Of a DNA stretch of 64,000 nucleotides, positions 34,400 to 44,742 are shown piece by piece. Location: contig OX639973.1 of assembly GCA_951828385.1 (NCBI GenBank), forward strand, positions 2,533,200 to 2,597,199, written 5' to 3'. The notes below the pieces were generated by a model, which was not told where the DNA came from, did not search any database, and saw only the letters and a list, made by a program, of their open reading frames with translations. Within the stretch, counting starts at the first letter, position 1, and each line of letters starts with the position of its first letter. A program made the position numbers and the translations under genes. This DNA comes from an uncultured Poribacteria bacterium (lineage in GTDB: Bacteria > Poribacteria > WGA-4E > WGA-3G).

Positions 34400-37300
34400 T
34401 TAGTCCCCGGCTATCACAAGTTTTGTCAGGTCTGCAATGGCATAAATATTCTGCCCAATCTTATTCAACAACGCCAACCGGTTTGCACGTAGTGCCGGTT
34501 CCTCCGCCATGACCAAAACATCATCAAAGAATACGTCAATAGCTGGTTGTAAAGTAGCGAGTTGTGTTAGGAATTTAGCATAATCGCGTTCTTGGATGCT
34601 CTGCTTAAAGTTCGGTTCTGCCTCGCTAAAACATGCGTTTAATTGCTTTTCCGCATCGTCTTGCAGTAGCGTCGCGTCCACAGTTTCTGGCGTGTTCGGC
34701 GGTAAAATTCTCAGTACCCGATTGAGGGCATTATACACGTCCTCAAAGTTTGGTGTCAAGCGAAATTCGGCAAGCGCGCTGGCGCGTTTGAGAATGTCGA
34801 TAACGTTGACATCACCGACTGCCAAGACAGCATCCGCAAGGTCAGGCGTGTATTGCTGTGTCTGCGACAAGATGACGCGTAGGCGTTCTTTAATGAAACT
34901 GAGAACACTCGTTTTTGTATCTTCTACTAATGGGACCGTGTAGCCCGCAATCGCCTTTTCTACAACAGCATCCAAAGAGAGTGGTAACTGCCCATCTTGG
35001 AGGATACGGATTGTGCCGAGTGCGTGTCGTCGTAGAGAGTACGGGTCTTGTGAACCTGTAGGACGTTCTGCTATACCGAAATAGCCGACGATGGTGTCGA
35101 GCTTGTCAGCGATGGCGAGCAGCGCGCCGACTTCGGTTTCGGGCAGCGGTGTATCTGCACCGAGCGGTTGGTAGTGCTCAGCGATAGCGGTAGCGACCGG
35201 TTCAGGTTCCGCAGAATTGCGTGCGTAATATCTACCGGTGATACCCTGCAAGGTTGGGAATTCGATGACCATTTGGGTCGTTAGATCTGCCTTACAGAGC
35301 CAAGCTGCACGTTCTGCATGCACGGCGGTCGTTTCTGTGTAGGAGGGGTTTGTAACCCCGATTTCCTTAGCAATGAACTTAACCAGCGTCTTAAGCCGTT
35401 CCGCCTTATCTAAGAGTGAACCGAGTTTGGCGTGAAAGATGACCGCGCCCAGACGTTCAACTTTATCGGCGAGGCTGGTTTTCTGGTCTTCCTTGTAGAA
35501 GAACTCAGCATCATTGAGCCTTGCGCGGAGAACGCGTTCGTTTCCGTGCTGAACACCGTCAAAATTTCCGTCCGTTCCATTAGAGATCGTGATGAATTTC
35601 GCTGCCAATTCTGATGCGTTCTTCCACATCGGAAAATAGCGTTGATGCTTTTTCATCGCGGTAATCAGCACTTCAGGCGGTAGTTCCAGATGCGATTCAC
35701 TGAAATTGCCGACGATGGGTTGCGGGTTTTCTACGAGGTAGTTCACTGTATCCAGCAGTTCGTCGTCGAGTTCTGGAAGATTGCCCTCTGCTTCTAAAAT
35801 GGATGTCACCTGTTTTTTGATCGCCTCGCGTCGCGCATTGGGACAGACAATTACATCCGCAGCACGGAGTACCTCTATGTATGTGTCTAAGTTCGCCGAT
35901 GCCAAGGTTATCGGGTCGGGGTGCAGGGAACGGTGTCCGTAGGTTACGCGTCCTGTGTGCGCGGCACCGTAGGCGCAGTTAACAACTTGATCGCCTAACA
36001 GTGCGACAAGCCATCGGATCGGGCGAGCAAAACGAGCGAACGCACGCGGTTCTTCCGATTTGGTTTCCCAACGCATGGTTTTCGGAAAACGCAGTGCCTC
36101 AATCCATTCAGGTAGCAGCACTTGCAATACCTCTCGCGCCGCAACGCCTTTTTCGAGTTTTGAGGCGGCGATGTATTCTCCGCGTTCGGTTTCAACGATA
36201 CGGAGTGCTGAGAGTTCAACGCCTTGCGTCTTTGCGAAGCCGATCGCTGCTTTTGTCGGTTCACCGTCTTCGTCGTAGGCGATCCGTTTTGGCGGTCCCA
36301 CGACTTCTGTCTCTTCGCTTTCTTGAAGCGTTTTCACGTCTTTGATGCTGAGCGTGATACGGCGCGGTGTACCGAGTGTTTCAACTTCACCGAACGAGAT
36401 TCTATGGCTCGTAAGCGACTCGGTTGCGATTTCACGTAGTTGTGCAAGCACAGGCGGGACATAACTCGCAGGGATCTCTTCCGTGCCGATTTCAAACAGG
36501 AGATCAGCGGTTTCTTGGTCGGATGGCGAGGTGGTATTGCTTTCCACGGCTATCGGGTCCGCCGCATCCGTCCCCATGTTGAAACGTCCGATAAGTGGAT
36601 GCTCCATCTCTTCGCGCTGTTTGACATACGCCCGTGCAATCCGTTGTGCAAGCCGCCGCACGCGTTCAATATAACTCACTCGTTCTGTGACGCTAATAAC
36701 ACCGCGCGCATCTAACATGTTGAAGGTGTGTGAACATTTCAAGACATGATCGGTTGCCGGTAGCACTAACCCGGCATCTAAGCAGGCGTGCGTCTCCTTC
36801 TCATAAGTGCTAAACAGATCAAAGAGCATCTCTACGTTTGCATGCTCAAAGTTGTAGGTGGAGTATTCCACCTCGCTTTGGCGGTGGACATCGCCGTAGT
36901 TGAGATGTTCGTTCCAACGGATCTCAAAAAAATCGTCAACATCTTGCAAGTAGAGAGCGATGCGTTCAAGCCCGTAGGTTATCTCGGCACAAATCGGGTC
37001 GAGATCGATGCTTCCCATCTGCTGGAAGTAGGTGAACTGTGTGACTTCTGCGCCGTTCCACCAGACTTCCCAACCGAGTCCGGATGCACCGAGCGTCGGT
37101 GATTCCCAGTCGTCTTCAACGAATCGGATGTCGTTTTTACGCGGAGAGATACCGAGACTATAGAGGCTCTCAAGGTAGAGAGGTAGCACGTTCTCAGGTG
37201 CGGGTTTGAGGATTACCTGATATTGGTAATACGCGCCGACACGGAAAGGGTTTTCTGCGTATCTGCCATCGGTTGGACGGCGGACGGGTTCTACGTAAGC

Positions 37301-37450
37301 CACTTGCCACGGTTCTGGACCGAGACATCGGAGGAATGTCGCGGGATTGAATGTGCCTGCGCCGACTTCTATATCGCACGGTTGTTGGATGATGCAGCCC
37401 TGGTCTGCCCAAAACTTTTCTAACGCTAAAATTATTTCTTGAAGTGTCAT
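34400..37450 (-). CDS. glyQS: Glycyl-tRNA synthetase, single-chain (alpha and beta fused)
   Basis: The start is ATG 37450, giving [18 protein letters not shown], the usual alpha-subunit start; the longer reading adds 67 unrelated residues. Residues 1-291 are the alpha catalytic subunit ([39 protein letters not shown]). A linker 292-313 joins the beta subunit from about 315 ([17 protein letters not shown]), which includes the tRNA-binding domain to the end. Fused GlyQS is known in some bacteria. It charges tRNA-Gly. A palindromic element is embedded near residue 700. Confidence 0.95.
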   Translation of the reverse strand: MTLQEIILALEKFWADQGCIIQQPCDIEVGAGTFNPATFLRCLGPEPWQVAYVEPVRRPTDGRYAENPFRVGAYYQYQVILKPAPENVLPLYLESLYSLGISPRKNDIRFVEDDWESPTLGASGLGWEVWWNGAEVTQFTYFQQMGSIDLDPICAEITYGLERIALYLQDVDDFFEIRWNEHLNYGDVHRQSEVEYSTYNFEHANVEMLFDLFSTYEKETHACLDAGLVLPATDHVLKCSHTFNMLDARGVISVTERVSYIERVRRLAQRIARAYVKQREEMEHPLIGRFNMGTDAADPIAVESNTTSPSDQETADLLFEIGTEEIPASYVPPVLAQLREIATESLTSHRISFGEVETLGTPRRITLSIKDVKTLQESEETEVVGPPKRIAYDEDGEPTKAAIGFAKTQGVELSALRIVETERGEYIAASKLEKGVAAREVLQVLLPEWIEALRFPKTMRWETKSEEPRAFARFARPIRWLVALLGDQVVNCAYGAAHTGRVTYGHRSLHPDPITLASANLDTYIEVLRAADVIVCPNARREAIKKQVTSILEAEGNLPELDDELLDTVNYLVENPQPIVGNFSESHLELPPEVLITAMKKHQRYFPMWKNASELAAKFITISNGTDGNFDGVQHGNERVLRARLNDAEFFYKEDQKTSLADKVERLGAVIFHAKLGSLLDKAERLKTLVKFIAKEIGVTNPSYTETTAVHAERAAWLCKADLTTQMVIEFPTLQGITGRYYARNSAEPEPVATAIAEHYQPLGADTPLPETEVGALLAIADKLDTIVGYFGIAERPTGSQDPYSLRRHALGTIRILQDGQLPLSLDAVVEKAIAGYTVPLVEDTKTSVLSFIKERLRVILSQTQQYTPDLADAVLAVGDVNVIDILKRASALAEFRLTPNFEDVYNALNRVLRILPPNTPETVDATLLQDDAEKQLNACFSEAEPNFKQSIQERDYAKFLTQLATLQPAIDVFFDDVLVMAEEPALRANRLALLNKIGQNIYAIADLTKLVIAGD
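35338..35366. repeat. Palindromic element inside glyQS
   Basis: TGTAGGAGGGGTTT then GTAACCCCGATTT. It is nearly identical to the copy at 10314-10338 (one difference in the core). Within glyQS it encodes [10 protein letters not shown] on the minus strand. In the LRR/dockerin gene the same bases encode SGLETPPT, a different reading frame. Confidence 0.65.
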
Positions 37451-37550
37451 ATCTGTTTTTTCTTTCCACGCTCCGTTTTGAATTGATTGATGCGTATTTA
37501 TTCTAACATAAACAGATTTTTTTAAGCAACAGATTTTGAAGATGCATAAT

Positions 37551-37588
37551 TTGACAATGCCGTACAGATGTATTATACTTAAAATATG
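37551..37588 (+). promoter_or_regulatory. Consensus promoter positioned for a leaderless toxin mRNA
   Basis: TTGACA (37551-37556) and TATACT (37574-37579) are exactly 17 bases apart. Only six bases lie between the -10 box and the ATG at 37586, so transcription would start at, or next to, the A of the start codon. No ribosome-binding site precedes the ATG. Confidence 0.65.
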
Positions 37589-37939
37589 CAAATCATTGCG
37601 AGAGAAGTCAGGAACTATATCACACCAGAAGGACGTAATCCGTTCCGCCAATGGTTAACACAACTCCGAGATAAAAGAGCACGCGCGAACATTCAGAGGC
37701 GAATTGCACGTCTACAAGAAGGAAACTTTGGTGATTGCAAAAGGTTGGGTAGAGACTTATATGAACTAAGAGTAGACTATGGACCAGGATATCGGGTCTA
37801 TTTTGGTACTTTTACTTCTCGTATTGTTATTTTGCTTTGTGGCGGGCAAAAAGGGACGCAACGACGGGATATCGCCAGAGCTCAAAACTATTGGAACGAA
37901 ATAAGGAGCAGGGACAATGAACACAGAAATTCTACTTGA
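37586..37939 (+). CDS. RelE/HigB-type toxin of a type II toxin-antitoxin pair
   Basis: A 117-residue protein with the addiction-module killer pattern: [68 protein letters not shown]. Members cut mRNA at the ribosome. The antitoxin gene overlaps its end by 23 bases. The start appears leaderless; see the promoter entry. The gene diverges from glyQS. Confidence 0.85.
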   Translation: MQIIAREVRNYITPEGRNPFRQWLTQLRDKRARANIQRRIARLQEGNFGDCKRLGRDLYELRVDYGPGYRVYFGTFTSRIVILLCGGQKGTQRRDIARAQNYWNEIRSRDNEHRNST

Positions 37940-38243
37940 GCAGACTACCAGTTTTAGAGATGACCTTTTGAAAGATCTCGCAGATACGGAGTTCGCAATG
38001 TATTACTTGGAGACAGCCTTAGCGGACTATAAGGAGGATGGTAACACAGAGTCACTCTGGATGGCACTCCGTGATGTTGTAGAGGCACAAGGCGGAATCG
38101 GAAAGCTCGCCCAGCGGACAAAGGCTGATCCTCAACTTCTCAACGATATATTCACTTCTAAACAGAAACCACACTTGGATAATTTACAAAGTATTCTCTC
38201 TGGACTGGGATTTCAGATTCGATTGGAATTCGCTAAAAACTAA
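37917..38243 (+). CDS. HigA-like antitoxin (addiction module antidote)
   Basis: A 108-residue antidote of the putative addiction-module family: FRDDLLKDLADTEFAMYYLE, then ESLWMALRDVVEAQGGIGKL, then an HTH LAQRTKADPQLLNDIF. It should bind and neutralise the overlapping toxin and repress the shared promoter. Unlike the toxin it has a strong ribosome site (AAGGAG, 37903-37908), which would favour antitoxin synthesis. Confidence 0.85.
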   Translation: MNTEILLEQTTSFRDDLLKDLADTEFAMYYLETALADYKEDGNTESLWMALRDVVEAQGGIGKLAQRTKADPQLLNDIFTSKQKPHLDNLQSILSGLGFQIRLEFAKN

Positions 38244-38308
38244 CGGCAACCCTCTAACTATCATCCCACCGTTTTTCAAACTGACGTTCATTTTACGATA
38301 TTGTCAAA

Positions 38309-39712
38309 TCATTTCAATAACGACCAATCCGGTTCGTCTTCTGGGTCGCCGAGGGGACCGTGGGCGTTACGGACGATGCGGCGTTGCAGGTCATACCAAT
38401 CGCTATAACTTGTCGCGGGCTGGAGTTTATCGTTGCGGGCATCCATCAGGTTTGTGAGGGTGTTCTCCATCTCATCTGCCAACGGTTTTGCTTCGGGATT
38501 ATCAATCAAGTTGTTCATCTGCAGCGGATCTGCTTCTATATCGTATAATACCCGTTTGCCGCTGAGCCAGCGTGCATAACTGTGTGTTTTCGTGCGGGCA
38601 CCGCGCCACTCGTTTCCATCCGCGAGATAGTCGTAAGTTGCGCCGAAGTTCATCGTCAAGATGGCTTCCTGCCCAACGGCATCGGTCTCGCCGCGCCAAG
38701 ATGCGGAGAGATCGTAGCCTTCGATGGTTCGCGGTGGCTGGATACCACATAACCCACAGAGCGATGGGAATAGGTCTACGGGGGATGTGAGTGTGTCGCA
38801 AGTGCGGTTACCATCGAAAACGCCGGGCAAACGCATCATCAGCGGCACTTTGATGGATTCTTCGTAAGGTTCGCGCTTTGCCCAGAAGTTAATGCCTTGT
38901 GCGCCGCCCTGCGTGCCGTGATCGGAACCGAAGACGAGCAGTGTGTTTTCGACGCGCCCTGTTTTTTCGAGATATGCCATCAATTCGCCGAGCATATCGT
39001 CCACTGTTAGCACCATGGCGAGGTAGTGTCTGTAGATATTCAACGATTGTTCTTTAATTGCGTCTGGGACGTTTTCGGGTAATTGGAGTTCAGCAGGTAG
39101 CCGGTCATAGTATTCTTGCGGGGCAAACTCATAAGGCGTGGAGTGTGCTTGGTGCGGGGAGATAAACAGAGAGAACGGGGTATCACCCTCTATGTTATCC
39201 ATAAACTGGAAGGCATAGCGGTTCAGTGCGTCGGTTTCATAACCCTCCCATCTTTCGTTCCGCCAGTCTTTGTCAAGATTCACAGTGCCGTTGAAATAGT
39301 CGGTATGGAAGTTATAGCCGCGCCAGTGTTGGAAACCGAGACGGTCGCGCCCTTCAGGGACATAATCGCGTCCACCGATTTCAGGGAACGACCCCGTATG
39401 GAGATGCCATTTGCCGACCCATGCTGTCCGATAACCGTTTCGGTTGAAAACGTCGCCGAGCCCGATTTCATCGTGTCGGGTTTTGACGAAGTTGATGAGA
39501 TGTCCCGTCGTCTGCGGGTGTCGTCCGGTGAGTAGCATGGAGCGATAAGGGGTGCAGACGGGGGCGGTGGCGATTGCGTTTGAGAAGACGGTGCCTTCTT
39601 GCGCGAGCCGGTCAATATGCGGCGTTTCGATCTGCGTGTCGCCGTATACCGGCAACGAACACGCGCGAATCTGATCAGCGAGGAGATAAACGATGTTCGG
39701 TTTGTCTGACAT
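38309..39712 (-). CDS. Sulfatase (formylglycine-dependent)
   Basis: Start ATG 39712 (MSDKPNIVYLLADQIRA) gives 467 residues; a longer reading adds 39 unrelated residues. Signature C53-T-P-Y-R57 (VCTPYRSMLLTG), then WVGKWHLHTG, SLFISPHQAHSTP, VFGSDHGTQGGAQG. The Cys would be converted to formylglycine. No signal peptide. Related to choline-sulfatase-like and other alkyl or sugar sulfatases; substrate open. The gene sits just downstream of a retropepsin-like gene. Confidence 0.9.
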   Translation of the reverse strand: MSDKPNIVYLLADQIRACSLPVYGDTQIETPHIDRLAQEGTVFSNAIATAPVCTPYRSMLLTGRHPQTTGHLINFVKTRHDEIGLGDVFNRNGYRTAWVGKWHLHTGSFPEIGGRDYVPEGRDRLGFQHWRGYNFHTDYFNGTVNLDKDWRNERWEGYETDALNRYAFQFMDNIEGDTPFSLFISPHQAHSTPYEFAPQEYYDRLPAELQLPENVPDAIKEQSLNIYRHYLAMVLTVDDMLGELMAYLEKTGRVENTLLVFGSDHGTQGGAQGINFWAKREPYEESIKVPLMMRLPGVFDGNRTCDTLTSPVDLFPSLCGLCGIQPPRTIEGYDLSASWRGETDAVGQEAILTMNFGATYDYLADGNEWRGARTKTHSYARWLSGKRVLYDIEADPLQMNNLIDNPEAKPLADEMENTLTNLMDARNDKLQPATSYSDWYDLQRRIVRNAHGPLGDPEDEPDWSLLK

Positions 39713-39776
39713 ATTTTTCGTAGGGTTCGCAAGTTTCCAGAACCTGCTGTTGGAAGTGATGTTCTTCGAGATAGGA

Positions 39777-40175
39777 TTAACGTGGGAGAAGTTCAATCGT
39801 TCCTGTTGAGAATGAGATATTAACATCAAAATGCCTCAGAAAATTCAAACCTAACAACCCTTTTATCGGCGAATTTCCAGGTAGGTCGTGACATAAAACA
39901 TCAATATTCTCAATAGTCTCCCCAATCGCGGTTAACCTCCGAACGTTGATACGCTCCGCGAACGCAGTACCGCTCGCGGTGAGCAGTTGCACCCGTTCCT
40001 TTGGGTTTAACAGGTCGTATCCTAAAGCAATAAGCACTTGTGACGAAATGATAGTAATTGTGGCCCCGGTATCTAAAGCTACAGTCACATTTCGGAAGGT
40101 ATCTGGATCGACACCACCGATTTGAAGGCGAAGGACAATTGACTCACCTGAGGGGTTAAAGGAGACGTTCCCCAT
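39777..40175 (-). CDS. Retropepsin-like aspartic protease
   Basis: A 132-residue single-domain protein with the catalytic motif ALDTGATITII (Asp35-Thr-Gly), and IKGLLGLNFLRHFD near the end, the usual hydrophobic-Gly pair of the second half. Such single-domain proteins act as homodimers. The start overlaps the stop of the preceding gene by one base (TAATG), so they are coupled. Substrate unknown. Confidence 0.75.
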   Translation of the reverse strand: MGNVSFNPSGESIVLRLQIGGVDPDTFRNVTVALDTGATITIISSQVLIALGYDLLNPKERVQLLTASGTAFAERINVRRLTAIGETIENIDVLCHDLPGNSPIKGLLGLNFLRHFDVNISFSTGTIELLPR

Positions 40176-40408
40176 TACAATAGGAATCCTCCTATTCCCT
40201 CTGGAAGAAGTCTACCTGTATAATGTATGGCTGCACCACCTTTGTAGTGTCTTGAGGCCTCATGAATATCATCCTCAGATTTGCTATGGACAGCAACTAC
40301 CCCGGATAGCAGCTCAGTATTTTCACTGATTCCACAGTCGATGATAAAGAGCCATTCATCAGGATATTTCTGCTCCATCTCTTCAAGTGTGAGGCGTTCG
40401 TTTGTCAT
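40175..40408 (-). CDS. Small hypothetical protein paired with the retropepsin
   Basis: A 77-residue acidic protein: MTNERLTLEEMEQKYPDEW, then DCGISENTELLSGVVAVHSK, then HYTGRLLPEGIGGFLL. It resembles small proteins of the DUF5678 type often found beside retropepsin-like genes; function unknown. Ribosome site AAGGAG upstream. Translationally coupled to the protease gene. Confidence 0.65.
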   Translation of the reverse strand: MTNERLTLEEMEQKYPDEWLFIIDCGISENTELLSGVVAVHSKSEDDIHEASRHYKGGAAIHYTGRLLPEGIGGFLL

Positions 40409-40547
40409 TTTTAGGAACTCCTTTTGAGAGGATCTTAATGAGTTGATTCATATCTATTATAGCATAATGACCTCTGTTTTAGCAAAGGTTTTCAGAGCGC
40501 ATCAGAGATATTCAGGGATCGGTCATTAACGATGAGCAAACGCGGCT

Positions 40548-41612
40548 TTAGAACTGTAGCCCCAAACTCACCCGGTGTGCTTGTTGTAGCCGTCCGAAAT
40601 CGGCGTAAGCGTAATCGAGCGCGAGTAATCTTTTGCCGAGCGTCAGATGGATACCCAAACCGAGGGTGAGTCCCTCTTCATCGTCCTGCCAGTCTTCGCC
40701 CAAGCGGAATTTGTAACCGCCGCGAATCGCCGCCATCTTCTTAAACCAGTACTCCATACCGATGTTCAACCGTTCACTGTTGTCGTTCGGATGGTTCGCA
40801 TCGAGCGCGAGGGTGAGCAGATTATCGCCAGTGTCAATGATATCATAGGCGATACCGAGTCGAAAATTGGAGGGCAGCGGGAATTCGATTGTTTCTAACG
40901 CCGCTGTCCGTGCGGGGTTCGTTGTATCTGGAAACGGACGGTAGTCTGATGTCCTTGGATCACCGGCTATTTCGGAACCGCTTTCCAGATCGGGACCGCT
41001 GAAACGCATCTCCGGCCCGAAGTTTGAGAAACACATCCCGATACGTAGACTCCGCCAACCGGTGTGGTATAGTGTTCCGACATCAATGGCAACACCATTA
41101 GCACTCTCTCGATGGATCTGCTGATGGATGTATTTGGCGTTGATACCCAAGGAGAGTTTAACGCCGGATTCTTTTGCATAGAGTTCTCTGGCGAACGCCA
41201 AGGAGACCGCGGTGTCATAAGCAGAATACCAGAGACCGGTGCCATCGGGTTTTGCGAGCGTGGTAATTTCCGTGTCAGGGACGTTGAGGAATGTAACACT
41301 TGCGCCCAAGGTGCCGACGTTTTTTATCGGGGTGGCGAAGGCGAGATAGTTGTAGCGAACATCGGCAAGCCAGAATATTTGTGTGTCCGAGAAACTGGTT
41401 TTTTCGAGCTGGCTGATCCCAGCTGGGTTCCAGTAGATACTGGTTACATCATTGGCAAGCCCGCCAAACGCACCGCCAAGGCTGTCTACCCGTGCACCGG
41501 GACCGATTTTTAGAAACTGGGCACCCGCTGTGCCGACATTGGTTGTGGCATGACCGGGAACGCCCCACACTACCAGAAGCGCAAATAAAAAAGTATAAGT
41601 TATATATCGCAT
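40548..41612 (-). CDS. PorV/PorQ-like outer-membrane barrel protein
   Basis: A 354-residue protein with a signal peptide (residues 1-23), the family segment AGAQFLKIGPGARVDSLGGAFGG (key residues GPGAR), GLANDVTSIYWNPAGISQLE, and a beta-barrel body ending in a Phe (SLGLQF). PorV-type proteins are part of the type IX secretion machinery or bind its cargo. The next gene in the operon encodes a protein with a T9SS-type tail, supporting that link. SD AGGAG precedes the ATG. Confidence 0.8.
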   Translation of the reverse strand: MRYITYTFLFALLVVWGVPGHATTNVGTAGAQFLKIGPGARVDSLGGAFGGLANDVTSIYWNPAGISQLEKTSFSDTQIFWLADVRYNYLAFATPIKNVGTLGASVTFLNVPDTEITTLAKPDGTGLWYSAYDTAVSLAFARELYAKESGVKLSLGINAKYIHQQIHRESANGVAIDVGTLYHTGWRSLRIGMCFSNFGPEMRFSGPDLESGSEIAGDPRTSDYRPFPDTTNPARTAALETIEFPLPSNFRLGIAYDIIDTGDNLLTLALDANHPNDNSERLNIGMEYWFKKMAAIRGGYKFRLGEDWQDDEEGLTLGLGIHLTLGKRLLALDYAYADFGRLQQAHRVSLGLQF

Positions 41613-41624
41613 GTGGTTCTCCTG

Positions 41625-44600
41625 TTATCGAATAATAGCGAATCTGCCGATTTTGTTACCGACGACTGTGTCACTCTCGTCGCGGGCTTCAACATGATAG
41701 ATATAGATGCCGCTTGCGAGTGCCTGATTATAACGGTTAAGGAGTTCAAAAGATGCTGTGCCACCCTTGTCGCCTTGTGACGAACGGTCATCCGGACTGT
41801 AAAGTTCGGTACTTTCGTGTTCGATTGTCCGAACTAATTCACCGGCTAATGTGTAAATCCGAATGGTACAGTGTGGTGGCAGATGTGTGAAGAAGATCTT
41901 GTCCGTTCCTTCCGAAAGTACTGCCCTATTCGTGACGAAATAAGGGTTCGGCACGACGCGAATTTTTCCGAGATCGGCTTTAATGTGTTCAGCGTCGAGT
42001 GTTTCTTCTTTTGTTGTCAGAAGGAATTCGTCGCCATCTCGTGGTGCGCTGACACCGCCCATTTCAACAGTGAAGACATCGCCAGCGGATATCTCTTGAT
42101 TCGGGTCCCTGATATAGACATATCCGCCTCGGATGTAAATTCGGAAATAGCCTTCCGTCTCCTGTGGTTTGTATTCATCGACCCAAACAGCAACTCTCTG
42201 ATCTACACCTTCCACTTCCAGGATGGCGTATGCCAGGATGGCATACCCATCAGCACGCTCGGCGTTGAATTGAATTTCTTCACCGGTATCTTCGTCTACC
42301 ACCTTGACGTGTGTATCATCAGTAAACGTGATGGAATATGTATGCGGACGGTAATACGTTGACCACCAGACATTCGGCCATGTGTTCTCACCAAGACCCG
42401 GAGATTGGATATCTACTGACCAGTCTGTTACCGAGCCTTCAATCAGTTTAACATCGTTAATCGGATTTTCGGTTGAGGTTCCATAGGACACATCAACCCC
42501 TTTTATCTTCAGAACGACTCCGTCAAACATCGGTGAGAGGGCTTCAGCGGCTTCTTCATGCTCCGGGTCATACCAGTCAAAAAATTGTTGCTCAACGACG
42601 GTTTCGTTTGTCGTTGTGTTGATAATCTCATAAGCAGGCGGTTGATAACCGGGACCAGTAATATATGCAGCGGCACCCGTCTGTTTCGTGCCCGACCAGA
42701 CGATTTTATATTGGTGTCCAGTGACTTTATCGGGGGCGAGTACCATCGGTTCAAGGCTAACACTTCCCTGCCCTTGTTGTACTATATCAGTAACCTCAGC
42801 TGCCCGATATCCGGCAGGCTGTGCGCGTGGAACGACACTAACCATCGTCTCAATCTGGCTACTCTCCATCGCGATCAGTCCTGTTTTAGGGTTGCCTGTG
42901 TCGTAAGAGGTAACAGCATAAATGTATTCAAGTCCGTTGGTGAGTCCTTCGTCGGTGTAGAAGTTCTTGATGCCTGCATCTTCACCGAGTGCCTGTGAAG
43001 GCGTGGAAACGACTCGGAAGATGTCGCCAGCAACAGGTGGTCCTGAGGGACCGTCGCTGATTTGCACATAAAGCCCACCAAAATAGATCTGGGCACCAGA
43101 GCGATATGTACCATCGGGATGCGGTTCGCCTGTATTCGGGTCTTTGATAACGACATATCCGCCACCGTTTGCTGGAAATTCCGCATTATAAGGCATGACT
43201 TCCCAAAGCGTTGTATTAACCACCTCAAAGGTTGTGCTGGAATTGAATTTGATCATGTAAACAGCACTCTTGAAGAAATCAGCAAAGAAAGGTTCATCGC
43301 CCCCACTTTCAATCTTAGCGTCCGACTGCTTACCGACGTGCGCCACTGTAAAGAAATTACCGGTCGCGCTCGGTTTGTCGAACTCCATCAGCATTGTCCA
43401 ATCCTCAACAGGATTGCCGGTAGATTCGTCGTAAGCGACATCGCGTCTGTAGACGCGATACCCTTCAAATATTTTTTCTGGATCGGTTACGTCAACATAT
43501 TCTTCAATACGCTTACCGACACCGTTGTCAACCCAACGTCCTTCGCTCTCCCAGACGAGGGTTACTCGTCCATCAGCAGGATAAGCCGTTACCAGCGGGG
43601 AGGGTGGTGGTGCGGGTGCGACATAGCCATCGTCATACAACTTTTGTGCCCAATCGGCAGATGCTTGCAGACCGGCAAGACCTTCACCGATCGCGACTGC
43701 GATAATAACGTTGAACGAATCTCCGGGGGCAAGTGATTCAACGGGTCCATAAGATTGGACGAAGCGTTGGTCGTCATAGTTTGCAGGGAGCGGTTCGACA
43801 CCAGGCGTACTAATTAACGCGTATATCTCCGCGTCGGTTGATGGATCTGTGGATATGGTAATCCGTTTGTGTGCCGTGAAAGGGATTTTTGCGGCAGTCC
43901 CTTCCAGGTTATCCCCTATGTATGCATCCAATACCCTTAAACCTATATACCCCGGCGCGGAGGCGTTGGAGAATCCGTAAGAGAGATAACGGTTCGGATG
44001 GTCCACAGGGTTGAGCGCGTCCGGTGTCTGGTCGAGTGCGACGAAGTCATCCGCTGAGTAACTTGCCGTGCCTGTTTCGTTACTGGAGACATCTACATCG
44101 TAACGGAACGCCATAAACACGTCTTCAAGTGTGTCGCTGCCAACATTTTTGACGTTGTATTCAAGAATAAAAAAGTCGTAGAGCGGTGCATAACTCCATT
44201 GGAACCCGTTGACCTCAAGTTCTAATCCGAGAATCGTGCCTTTATTTGCATCAGGGTTCGTATCAGAGCATTTGAAGAAAATGGATTGACTTGTCGGTGT
44301 CCCTTTTGTCGTTGTCCCGGGCTTATCTGAAACGACTTCCGGTACATCATCAGTGGGCCAAATTTCGCTTTGCCTGCCATCTGATTCGGAAACGGCGATC
44401 TCACCACCTTTCTTGGCACCGAGCCATATATTTCCTTCAAAGATATAGGAATCGTTTGTTCCGGCGGGCCACCAGCCTGAAGGGTTGGCAGTCGGGTTGC
44501 TGGGATACCCGACGACTGCGGTATTAAAAATAGCAGACGATAGATTGCCTACATCGAGTGCTTTCCAATCCACATCGGCACTTGCGGGTAGTATGGCGAG

Positions 44601-44645
44601 TGCTAAAATTGCGGATAGGAATAGTGTATATCGTAATAATTTCAT
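41625..44645 (-). CDS. Large secreted protein with a T9SS-type C-terminal domain
   Basis: About 1006 residues from ATG 44645 (MKLLRYTLFLSAILALAILP signal). The long reading from 44765 adds 40 residues that hide the signal peptide. The body has repeated beta modules with phrases such as GWWPAGTNDSYIFEGNIWLG and SYGTSTENPINDVKLIEG. The C-terminal 90 residues (IRVVPNPYFVTNRAVL, FTHLPPHCTIRIYTLAGELV, SGIYIYHVEARD) form a FlgD-like / T9SS sorting domain. Located 12 bases before the PorV-like gene in the same direction. Confidence 0.75.
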   Translation of the reverse strand: MKLLRYTLFLSAILALAILPASADVDWKALDVGNLSSAIFNTAVVGYPSNPTANPSGWWPAGTNDSYIFEGNIWLGAKKGGEIAVSESDGRQSEIWPTDDVPEVVSDKPGTTTKGTPTSQSIFFKCSDTNPDANKGTILGLELEVNGFQWSYAPLYDFFILEYNVKNVGSDTLEDVFMAFRYDVDVSSNETGTASYSADDFVALDQTPDALNPVDHPNRYLSYGFSNASAPGYIGLRVLDAYIGDNLEGTAAKIPFTAHKRITISTDPSTDAEIYALISTPGVEPLPANYDDQRFVQSYGPVESLAPGDSFNVIIAVAIGEGLAGLQASADWAQKLYDDGYVAPAPPPSPLVTAYPADGRVTLVWESEGRWVDNGVGKRIEEYVDVTDPEKIFEGYRVYRRDVAYDESTGNPVEDWTMLMEFDKPSATGNFFTVAHVGKQSDAKIESGGDEPFFADFFKSAVYMIKFNSSTTFEVVNTTLWEVMPYNAEFPANGGGYVVIKDPNTGEPHPDGTYRSGAQIYFGGLYVQISDGPSGPPVAGDIFRVVSTPSQALGEDAGIKNFYTDEGLTNGLEYIYAVTSYDTGNPKTGLIAMESSQIETMVSVVPRAQPAGYRAAEVTDIVQQGQGSVSLEPMVLAPDKVTGHQYKIVWSGTKQTGAAAYITGPGYQPPAYEIINTTTNETVVEQQFFDWYDPEHEEAAEALSPMFDGVVLKIKGVDVSYGTSTENPINDVKLIEGSVTDWSVDIQSPGLGENTWPNVWWSTYYRPHTYSITFTDDTHVKVVDEDTGEEIQFNAERADGYAILAYAILEVEGVDQRVAVWVDEYKPQETEGYFRIYIRGGYVYIRDPNQEISAGDVFTVEMGGVSAPRDGDEFLLTTKEETLDAEHIKADLGKIRVVPNPYFVTNRAVLSEGTDKIFFTHLPPHCTIRIYTLAGELVRTIEHESTELYSPDDRSSQGDKGGTASFELLNRYNQALASGIYIYHVEARDESDTVVGNKIGRFAIIR

Positions 44646-44742
44646 AATTTTTGTTTTCCTCATAATATATGCTAATTGTGATGACAAGTTCCTACAAAAT
44701 GGAAATACTGCTGAAAATAATTCTAATGAAGATCGAAAGTTT

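Noticed and set aside
37451-37651. 67 extra residues at the start of glycyl-tRNA synthetase
   Set aside because: They do not resemble the family; [14 protein letters not shown] is the standard start.
43062-43736. 224-codon open frame opposite the T9SS-tailed gene
   Set aside because: Lies entirely within a well-supported gene on the other strand; residues show no family pattern.
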